Source of the DNA: Hoplostethus atlanticus
Lineage: Eukaryota; Chordata; Actinopteri; Trachichthyiformes; Trachichthyidae
Direction of reading: 5' to 3'
Assembly: GCA_034670405.1 (NCBI GenBank)
Contig: JAXDDX010000072.1
Coordinates: forward strand, 1,798,001-1,862,000
DNA: 64,000 nucleotides
How positions within the stretch are numbered: the first letter of the stretch is position 1; every line of letters begins with the position of its first letter. Of this stretch, positions 32,644 through 44,600 are shown piece after piece. The notes under the pieces are model-generated. The model searched no databases, was not told the origin of the DNA, and saw only the letters and a list, made by a program, of their open reading frames with translations. Made by a program: the position numbers and the translations under genes.

Positions 32644-35600
32644 GTAAGTCCTTTCTTCACATTGTACCGCACCTCCCCCTACAAGCTCCGGTCTCATGAG
32701 ATAGATCCTGTGTACAAAGGGGGACCAGAATTACATTGCCAGATGAACCCACCTTCTTACTCCACTGTTGTGCCATCATATGATGAGGGGGCAGAGGGGG
32801 CAGAGGAGTGGAGCTTGGAGTGTCTACAGACCACCCATCCTGAATTCGATAATCAATGGTTGTCACCTGTGCCTTGGCGAGAATCATCCAATAGCTCCCG
32901 AACAGGTGTATGCGAGAGTCGGCCGTTGTCTATGACTGATTTCGGAGATAGCTTGACAGAGTGTGAGCAAGCTGAACCAGATTTCAGGGAACTGTCAGTG
33001 GATTTTAAGGAAAGAGATGGGGATTATTCATATTCCTCTGATGCTTCAGTTACCATTACCCCTCCTGTGACAGAGCGAGTCTCTGAAAAGATCAGTTTTA
33101 TACAAGAACCAAGGAGTGAAATAATTCCTCAGCCTACTCAACCAACTCCTGAGCCCACTATCCCAGTTGTGATAGAATCTATGCAGGCCCAACAGGTGAC
33201 CACAAGACAGGTCTGTTCACAAGAGCACATGGATGAAGTATCACGACGACTCTACAAAGTCCTGTATGGATATGATATTGATCTGATGGATGTAGATGCT
33301 GAGAATAAGCTTCTGGAGCCTTTGGTTGCATCCACTGAAGAGGCAATTCAAGCTGGATTGGGGATATATGTGGCTGAGGGAGCTGTTAGACCTGCACATG
33401 TTAATGAAGATGTTTTCAAAACCACTGAGCATGAGGTAGATGTTGAGCAGGCTTCTATTTTAGCTGATCAGCCCATGTATGTCAGTAATCAAACCCATGG
33501 TACTGGCACTCAAAAAACAGAATCTATGACCTCAACTGCCTTCATTCAGGTGTCACATGACTCAACTGTTGAACAGGTAGATGCTGCTTCAGTAGCTGAC
33601 CCTAAATCAGTTAAATCTCTCATACCAGGAGCTGAGTACAGTTTTAGGATAGCACTACCACTAAAACAGCATGAACCTCAAAATGAGGATGTGGTCTCTG
33701 TAGAGCATACAAGTTATATTACAGTATCACAGGAATCAACAACATCAGTACACAGGGAAAGGACCTGTAAGCCCCTGACACCAGACGTTGATTCAACTGA
33801 ATCCACATCTGAAAACATTCTTGAACTTCAAAGGTCAGGTCATGGTAGATCATCTTCACTTACATCTGTGGTACCAGCTGACAAATGTTGGTTCCTGTCA
33901 TCTGACTCACCTATATCTGTGAATCGTCCATCCACTCCTGATACATCAATAATACTGACAGAGAGTAGGGCTTCATCACCTGACTCAGTTTCATCATTAA
34001 ATGAACTGAGTCTTCTTGCACCTGATTCTCCTATACCTCAGTTTAGGCCCTTGTCTCCCCTACCACCCTCTATTGTTTGCATGGACGTTGGCGATGCTTG
34101 GGCTTTTGCCCAAGGGCAAGCATTATTGAATGCACCAGGAAGTGCACCTAGGCTGCTAGCATCAGAAGCAGAAGAAAGGCCATTGACACCAATGGTTTCA
34201 AACAAGAAACCATTTGGAAGGCCAATATCACCAGTCAGTGACTATAGTGATGAGAGATCCATTTCACCTCAGTCACTAATTTTTGACACAGAAGACAGGG
34301 CACCATCACCTGGTTGTGTCATTTTAGAAACAGTGCAATGGCTGTTTACATCTCCTTCTGAGTATCGGCCCCTGTCACCTGATTTACATGAGATGAGATC
34401 ATCATCTCCTGAATCCATAGCATCAGTCACTGCACATTGTCAACTTCCACCAGACTCACCCATACCAGAGTTTAGACAAGCTTTACCTGAGTCCTCTACC
34501 ACTGTTAGTAGATGTAGATCATCATCACCTGAGTCAGTGTCATCAAATATGGAATTTGAAACCATGTTTTTGTTATCAATGCTTTTTGAAGACAGGCCCT
34601 CATCACCAGATTCAATAGCATCTCTAAATGAATATAAAACACTGTCGCCTGAATCACCTATACCTGAATTCAGTCAGGGTTGGCCTGACTCAACTATTTC
34701 AATAAGAGCCATCTCACCTGAATCCATATGCTCAGATATAGAATGTGGTACTACATCACTAGCATCATTGTTCTATGAAAATAGACTGTCATCACCTGTT
34801 TCATTAGCATCTGGAGATGGATGCAGAGCACTGTCCCCTGACTCACATATACCTGAATTCAGACCAAGATTGTCTGAATCTGTTGTACCTGTCTTTAGAC
34901 ATAGATCATCCCCTGAATCAGTAGCATCAGACACTCAATGTGCACAGATAGTATGTGATTCCATAGCTGCGGGTCATAGACCAGAATCACCTGAATCAAT
35001 AGTATCTGATACAGATGACAGACCACCAACAACACTAGAGTCACTATCCAAGAATGATGATGACTGGGTTGTTGTATCTTTGTATGACCCCGAGGAAAGA
35101 TGTCTTTCACCAGAGTCAGTGCTTGAATACAGACCTATGTCCCCCCAATCAGCAATGTTAATGGCGGACATTAGAGCATCATCTCCCGAATCAGTAAATG
35201 AACGTAGCACTCTGTCCCCCGATTCTCCAATTCCACAATATCGGCCAACTGAACATCATGCATTCACAATAAATTACCGGCCATCTTCACCAGAATCTAT
35301 ATTGTCAGACACAGAGTATGAAGCCATGCCATTGCTATCACATTTTGAGAATAGGCCATTATCCCCTGAATCTACTGGTTCTGTAAGTGATCGTAGGGCA
35401 TTGTCACCGGATTCCCCCATACCAGATTTTGGACAGGCGCTGTGTAGATCTGTAATTGTATACAAAGGATATAGATCATCCTCCACTGAATCGTTATCCT
35501 CAGACACTGAATACATCCCAGTGCCTCTGGACTCCCAAAGCACTGAGGAGAGATCAGAAACCCCAGAAGCTTTGGCCTTTGAAAAAGACAATGCATTACT

Positions 35601-38600
35601 TAACCATGCCAAAAAGTCTCCATCCCCCAAAGATGGACAATTATCAGAGCAACCTGTGAGTAAGATAGTAGAAAGTCCTTTACATCCAAACCCTGTTATA
35701 TCAGAATTGGCCATACATATTCCTCAAAAGGCAGACAAAGAAGATGAAATATTTACAAAACAGAATCCATTAATCACTAAGGCAAAATCTGCTAAGAAAT
35801 GGAAGTCTGGTAAATCTACCAAAACTGAAGTGGAGAGTTTCCCTTCTGAAGAGCAACTATTTGAATTAACTTCACCAATTGAGCCAAGTCCACCAGAACC
35901 CAAGGCTGTAATTAACCCATCTCTTGATAAACAAATGGCACCTAAGATTGTTGCAGTAGAAACACGTGATGAAAAGCAATTCACAACAAAAAACGCTCGA
36001 ATTGTTAAGCAAGAAAAATCAAAAAAAGAAACCAAAATCCCAAACGAGCAACCTTGTGCACCTGCAGAGAAAAATCCTAAGAAGCTTGGTGAAACTGAAT
36101 CTCTCAAGGTACAATCAGCTGTACCTAATGTATCTCAGCCTGAAAAGGAAATTGAATGTTATGCTGTCTCTCCTGAAGATGAGCCAGTTCATTATTCAAA
36201 CATATTACAGTGTAGTTATCCTATACCTCAGAATTTGGCATCTACTATACTACATTCTCCAGATAATATACAGCTAGCTGTTGGATCAGAAGTATTGGGC
36301 ACTGAATGTAACTTAGTGACACCTGAATTAGACCATGTACCAGGGGAATTTTCTCATGAATTGTCTAAATTGGGAAGATCAAAAGAGGGAGCACCCAATC
36401 TATTAACTGAAAAGACAAAATCTGCTACAAAGAAAAAATCTAAGAAATCAATCAAAACAGAATGTAAACCTGCTTTAGATGTTACAAAATCTGAACTAGA
36501 ATCACCTGAATCTTATACAGCTAACATTTATGAAGAGCCAAACACATCCAATGTAGTATACTCAAAAGATATTTTGTCACCTCTGTCATCTGATAACCAC
36601 CCCTTGTCATCAGTATTAACAATTAATGTCACTAAAAATCAACAGATACCTGTAGAGTCTTCAGTTTCATATCCTGAGCATTATACACCTTTATCCTTAA
36701 CAGCAATCCAAGTGCCAGTTTACAGACTTACGTATAATGCAGAGGTTTGGAAGCTGATCTCTCAAATCCATGATCCACAGTATGTAGGAAAATCAGGAGG
36801 GTTTGAATATGCTGGGACAAAGGCAGAATATATCCAGGCAGATGTAAGAGATGACGATGAAGCTGTCAGCCTGCAATCAGAGCCTGAGGGTAAACCTTTG
36901 CAAGGATCTCTGTCACCTGATTCTGAGACAGAATACAGACCTCTATCATCTGAGGAACTGACACTAATGCTTGCATTCAGATCTGATTCTCCAAATTCTT
37001 TGCAAGATTTTAAAGCATTGTCTCCAGATTCCCCTGTTCCCCAGTTTTCTGACCCATTTGCTGAAATTGCATTTCAGTCTTCTCATTGGCCATCTTCACC
37101 AGAGTCCCCACTGTCAGATGAGGAATCAGACTTATGCATGCCATGGCTTTTCAATGAAAGTAGACCCTTGTCACCTGATTCAGTCATATCTGTAGATGGC
37201 TACAGGGCACTGTCACCTGACTCACCCATACCAGAATTCAGACCAGCATTACCCGAAGTTACAGCTGCAGTTGGGTATAGGTCCTCTTCACCAGAGTCTG
37301 TGCTTTCAGATATTGAATATAGGTATTCAACTTCAGAGGCCTTTACTGAGCAGAGATCAGACTCACCTGAATCAGTTGTATCCATGCCTGGAGAAAGGCC
37401 ATTGGTGACTGCTCCAACATTCGAAACAGTCCAGATACCAGAGTATAGACTTGTGTATGATATAGAGCTTTGGAAGCTGATCTCTCAAATCCGTGACCCG
37501 CAGTACGTAGGGGAAACATTTATAAGTAAAACAGGGGTGTTTGAATATGCTGGGACCAGGACAGAATATGTTCAAATTAATTCAGATGCCAAAGAGATAA
37601 GTCGACCACTGTCACCTGACTCTGAGTTAGAATATAGGACCTCTCTCACCTGAGGCCCTGAAGTCACTGACTGTTCTCAGATCCAATTCCCGAGAGTCAG
37701 TGAAATCTCTGGACCAGTATAGAGCTTTGTCTCCTGATTCACCTATTCCCCAATATTCTGCCTCACTTCCTGAACGTCCAGCAACAAATCACGGGGCATC
37801 ATCTCCTGAAACTGTGTCAGATGCGGAACCTGAGTTATCTGACCTTTCATTTTATGCTGTTGAATTGAGGCCATCATCTCCTGAATCGATCAGATCAGTA
37901 AGCAAACATAGGCCCCTCTCTCCTGATTCACCAGTACCTGATTTTAGGCCAGAATTACAAGAATCTGTTGCTGTAGTTGGTGGATATCGATCTTCCTCAT
38001 CTGAATCATTTACCTCAGATTTTGAGGATGTATTGTTTCCTGCAGCACTTGTCATTCAAGACAGACCAGATTCCCCTGAATCAGTGACAGAAATTGAGGA
38101 GAGGCCTCTCTCACCAGAATTAATAACAGAGTACAGACCCATGTCACTTGAGTCATTGATGCTATTGACAGAAATCAGAGCATCATCTCCTGAATCAACC
38201 ACATCAGTTAATGAATTTAGGACTTTATCACCAGACTCTCCTTTACCACAGTACACACACTATATAGAATCCTGCTGTATTTGTGGCAGGGAGCAGACCA
38301 TCATCATCTATATCTGTAATGTCAGACTTTGAAATGGAGGTTTTAGACACATCACTGTTTTCAGTCAAAAGAAGATCCTCCTCACCTGATTCAATAGCAT
38401 CTGGAGATGAATACAGGGCACTGTCACCAGATTCGCCCATACCTGAATTCAGACAGACTATAATTCAGCTAATTGCATCAACTGCAGGATACAAATCCAC
38501 CTCACCTGAATCAGTTTGTTCAGATGTAGAATATGGAGCTGTGTCATTAGAATCACTATTCGATGAAGGTCGACCTTCATCACCTGATTCAGTAGCATCT

Positions 38601-41600
38601 GGAGATGAATACAGGGCCCTGTCACCGGATTCACCAATACCTGAATTCAGAGCAAGATTATTTAAACCTGTTCCATCCTTTGTTGACATTAGGTCACCAT
38701 CCCCTGAATCAGTCACATCAGATACAGAGCATGCACCTTTGTTTTCTTCAGCAGTATTTGATTTTGAAGATAGACCAGATTCACCTGAGTCATTAATATT
38801 AGAAGTTGAAAAGAGACCTCTTTCACCTGATTCTGAATCAGAGTATAGGCCTTTCTCACCTGCATCACTGATGGTAATGTCACATGTCAGATCATCATCT
38901 CCTGAATCTGCAGGCTCTCTGACTGAATATAGTGCTCTGTCACCAGACTCTCCCATTCCTCAGTTTAGCCAGGCACTACAAGAGTCCATCATCTCACACG
39001 TGAAATATAGGTCCTCTTCACCTGAGTCATTGTCATCAGATTCAGAAATGGAACATATGCTTTCCCAATGTTCTTTGAAGACAGAACATCATCTCCTGAT
39101 TCAGTAGCATCAGTCAGTAGATATAGAAGACTTTCACCTGATTCCCCTGTACCTGAGTTCAGACAAACTTTGCCAGAGTCATATGCTGACATTAATGATT
39201 GCAGGTCATCATCACCTGAATCAGTGGCTTCAGATATAGAAATTGCTCCCTTGGTTTTTCAGATGTTTGATTTTGAGACCAGACCAGATTCTTCTCAATC
39301 AGTGTTGTCAGTCGATGAATACAGATGTTTGTCTCCAGACTCTCCACTGCCTCAGTACTCACAGACTGAGCCTACTTTGTTAGGAGTAAGATATAGATCA
39401 ACATCACCTGAATCAATATGTTCAGATAATGATTTGGAGACTGATTTGTGTATTCCATGGCTTTTCGAAGACAGACCAGCATCTCCTGATTCAACTGCAT
39501 CAAGAGATGAATTTAGAGCTCTGTCACCAGACTCTCCCATTCCTCAGTTTAGCCAGGCACTACAAGAGTCCATCATCTCACACGTGAAATATAGGTCCTC
39601 TTCACCTGAGTCATTGTCATCAGATTCAGAAATGGAAATGGAATTACCTTTCCCAATGTTCTTTGAAGACAGACCTTCATCTCCTGATTCAGTAGCATCA
39701 GTCAGTAGATATAGAAGACTTTCACCTGATTCCCCTGTACCTGAGTTCAGACAAACTTTGCCAGAGTCATATGCTGACATTAATGATTGCAGGTCATCAT
39801 CACCTGAATCAGTGGCTTCAGATATAGAAATTGCTCCCTTGGTTTTTCAGATGTTTGATTTTGAGACCAGACCAGATTCTTCTCAATCAGTGTTGTCAGT
39901 CGATGAATACAGATGTTTGTCTCCAGACTCTCCACTGCCTCAGTACTCACAGACTGAGCCTACTTTGTTAGGAGTAAGATATAGATCAACATCACCTGAA
40001 TCAATATGTTCAGATAATGATTTGGAGACTGATTTGTGTATTCCATGGCTTTTCGAAGACAGACCAGCATCTCCTGATTCAACTGCATCAGTTAATGAAT
40101 TTAGGACTTTATCACCAGACTCTCCTTTACCACAGTACACACACTATATAGAATCTGCTGTATTTGTGGCAGGGAGCAGACCATCATCATCTATATCTGT
40201 AATGTCAGACTTTGAAATGGAGGTTTTAGACACATCACTGTTTTCAGTCAAAAGAAGATCCTCCTCACCTGATTCAATAGCATCTGGAGATGAATACAGG
40301 GCACTGTCACCAGATTCGCCCATACCTGAATTCAGACAGACTATAATTCAGCTAATTGCATCAACTGCAGGATACAAATCCACCTCACCTGAATCAGTTT
40401 GTTCAGATGTAGAATATGGAGTTGTGTCATTAGAATCACTATTCGATGAAGGTCGACCTTCATCACCTGATTCAGTAGCATCTGGAGATGAATACAGGGC
40501 CCTGTCACCGGATTCACCAATACCTGAATTCAGAGCAAGATTATTTAAACCTGTTCCATCCTTTGTTGACATTAGGTCACCATCCCCTGAATCAGTCACA
40601 TCAGATACAGAGCATGCACCTTTGTTTTCTTCAGCAGTATTTGATTTTGAAGATAGACCAGATTCACCTGAGTCATTAATATTAGAAGTTGAAAAGAGAC
40701 CTCTTTCACCTGATTCTGAATCAGAGTATAGGCCTTTCTCACCTGCATCACTGATGGTAATGTCACATGTCAGATCATCATCTCCTGAATCTGCAGGCTC
40801 TCTGACTGAATATAGTGCTCTGTCACCAGACTCTCCCACTCCTCAGTTTAGCCAGGCACTACAAGAGTCCATCATCTCACACGTGAAATATAGGTCCTCT
40901 TCACCTGAGTCATTGTCATCAGATTCAGAAATGGAAATGGAATTACCTTTCCCAATGTTCTTTGAAGACAGAACATCATCTCCTGATTCAGTAGCATCAG
41001 TCAGTAGATATAGAAGACTTTCACCTGATTCCCCTGTACCTGAGTTCAGACAAACTTTGCCAGAGTCATATGCTGACATTAATGATTGCAGGTCATCATC
41101 ACCTGAATCAGTGGCTTCAGATATAGAAATTGCTCCCTTGGTTTTTCAGATGTTTGATTTTGAGACCAGACCAGATTCTTCTCAATCAGTGTTGTCAGTC
41201 GATGAATACAGATGTTTGTCTCCAGACTCTCCACTGCCTCAGTACTCACAGACTGAGCCTACTTTGTTAGGAGTAAGATATAGATCAACATCACCTGAAT
41301 CAATATGTTCAGATAATGATTTGGAGACTGATTTGTGTATTCCATGGCTTTTCGAAGACAGACCAGCATCTCCTGATTCAACTGCATCAAGAGATGAATT
41401 TAGAGCTCTGTCACCAGACTCTCCCATTCCTCAGTTTAGCCAGGCACTACAAGAGTCCATCATCTCACATGTGAAATATAGGTCCTCTTCACCTGAGTCA
41501 TTGTCATCAGATTCAGAAATGGAAATGGAATTACCTTTCCCAATGTTCTTTGAAGACAGACCTTCATCTCCTGATTCAGTAGCATCAGTCAGTAGATATA

Positions 41601-44600
41601 GAAGACTTTCACCTGATTCCCCTGTACCTGAGTTCAGACAAACTTTGCCAGAGTCATATGCTGACATTAATGATTGCAGGTCATCATCACCTGAATCAGT
41701 GGCTTCAGATATAGAAATTGCTCCCTTGGTTTTTCAGATGTTTGATTTTGAGACCAGACCAGATTCTTCTCAATCAGTGTTGTCAGTCGATGAATACAGA
41801 TGTTTGTCTCCAGACTCTCCACTGCCTCAGTACTCACAGACTGAGCCTACTTTGTTAGGAGTAAGATATAGATCAACATCACCTGAATCAATATGTTCAG
41901 ATAATGATTTGGAGACTGATTTGTGTATTCCATGGCTTTTCGAAGACAGACCAGCATCTCCTGATTCAACTGCATCAAGAGATGAATTTAGAGCTCTGTC
42001 ACCAGACTCTCCCATTCCTCAGTTTAGCCAGGCACTACAAGAGTCCATCATCTCACATGTGAAATATAGGTCCTCTTCACCTGAGTCATTGTCATCAGAT
42101 TCAGAAATGGAAATGGAATTACCTTTCCCAATGTTCTTTGAAGACAGACCTTCATCTCCTGATTCAGTAGCATCAGTCAGTAGATATAGAAGACTTTCAC
42201 CTGATTCCCCTGTACCTGAGTTCAGACAAACTTTGCCAGAGTCATATGCTGACATTAATGATTGCAGGTCATCATCACCTGAATCAGTGGCTTCAGATAT
42301 AGAAATTGCTCCCTTGGTTTTTCAGATGTTTGATTTTGAGACCAGACCAGATTCTTCTCAATCAGTGTTGTCAGTCGATGAATACAGATGTTTGTCTCCA
42401 GACTCTCCACTGCCTCAGTACTCACAGACTGAGCCTACTTTGTTAGGAGTAAGATATAGATCAACATCACCTGAATCAATATGTTCAGATAATGATTTGG
42501 AGACTGATTTGTGTATTCCATGGCTTTTCGAAGACAGACCAGCATCTCCTGATTCAACTGCATCAGTTAATGAATTTAGGACTTTATCACCAGACTCTCC
42601 TTTACCACAGTACACACACTATATAGAATCTGCTGTATTTGTGGCAGGGAGCAGACCATCATCATCTATATCTGTAATGTCAGACTTTGAAATGGAGGTT
42701 TTAGACACATCACTGTTTTCAGTCAAAAGAAGATCCTCCTCACCTGATTCAATAGCATCTGGAGATGAATACAGGGCACTGTCACCAGATTCGCCCATAC
42801 CTGAATTCAGACAGACTATAATTCAGCTAATTGCATCAACTGCAGGATACAAATCCACCTCACCTGAATCAGTTTGTTCAGATGTAGAATATGGAGTTGT
42901 GTCATTAGAATCACTATTCGATGAAGGTCGACCTTCATCACCTGATTCAGTAGCATCTGGAGATGAATACAGGGCCCTATCACCGGATTCACCAATACCT
43001 GAATTCAGAGCAAGATTATTTAAACCTGTTCCATCCTTTGTTGACATTAGGTCACCATCCCCTGAATCAGTCACATCAGATACTGAGCATGCACCTTTGT
43101 TTTCTTCAGCAGTATTTGATTTTGAAGATAGACCAGATTCACCTGAGTCATTAATATTAGAAGTTGAAAAGAGACCTCTTTCACCTGATTCTGAATCAGA
43201 GTATAGGCCTTTCTCACCTGCATCACTGATGGTAATGTCACATGTCAGATCATCATCTCCTGAATCTGCAGGCTCTCTGACTGAATATAGTGCTCTGTCA
43301 CCAGACTCTCCCATTCCTCAGTTTAGCCAGGTACTACAAGAGTCCATCATCTCACACATGAATTATAGGTCCTCTTCACCTGAGTCATTGTCATCAGATT
43401 TAGAAATGGAAATGGAATTACCTTTCCCAATGTTCTTTGAAGACAGAACTTCATCTCCTGATTCAGTAGCATCAGTCAGTAGATACAGAAGACTTTCACC
43501 TGATTCACCTGTACCTGAGTTCAGACAAACTTTGCCAGAGTCATATGCTGACATTAATGATTGCAGGTCATCACCTGAATCAATATGTTCAGATAATGAT
43601 TTTGAGACTGATTTGTGTATTCCATGGCTTTTCAAAGACAGACCAGCATCTCCTGATTCAACTGCATCAGTTAATGAATTTAGGACTTTATCACCAGACT
43701 CTCCTTTACCACAGTACACATACTATATAGAATCAGCTGTATTTGTGGGAGGGAGCAGACCATCATCACCTATATCTGTAATGTCAGACTTTGAAATGGA
43801 GGTTTTAGACACATCATTGTTTTCAGTCAAAAGAAGATCCTCCTCACCTGATTCAATAGCATCTGGAGATGAATATAGTGCTCTGTCACCAGACTCTCCC
43901 ATTCCTGAGTTCAGTCAGGTGCTACAAAGGTCCATCATCACACACATGGAATATAGGTCCTCTTCACCTGAGTCATTGTCATCAGATTTAGAAATGGAAA
44001 TACCTTTCCCAATGTTCTTTGAAGACAGACCTTCATCTCCTGATTCAGTAGCATCAGTCAGTAGATATAGAAGACTTTCACCTGATTCCCCTGTACCTGA
44101 GTTCAGACAAACCTTGCCAGAGTCATATGCTGACATTAATGATTGCAGGACATCATCACCTGAATCAGTGGCTTCAGATATAGAAATTGCTCCCTTGGTT
44201 TCTCAGCTGTTTGAATTTGAGACCAGACCAGATTCTTCTCAATCAGTGTTGTCAGTCGATGAATACAGATGTTTGTCTCCAGACTCTCCACTGCCTCAGT
44301 ACTCACAGACTGAGCCTACTTTGTTAGGAGTAAGATATAGATCAACATCACCTGAATCAATATGTTCAGATAATGATTTGGAGACTGATTTGTGTATTCT
44401 ATGGCTTTTCGAAGACAGACCAGCATCTCCTGATTCAACTGCATCAAGAGATGAATTTAGAGCTCTGTCACCAGACTCTCCCATTCCTCAGTTTAGCCAG
44501 GCACTACAAGAGTCCATAATCTCACACATGAAATATAGGTCCTCTTCACCTGAGTCATTGTCATCAGATTTAGAAATGGAAATGGAAATACCTTTCCTAA

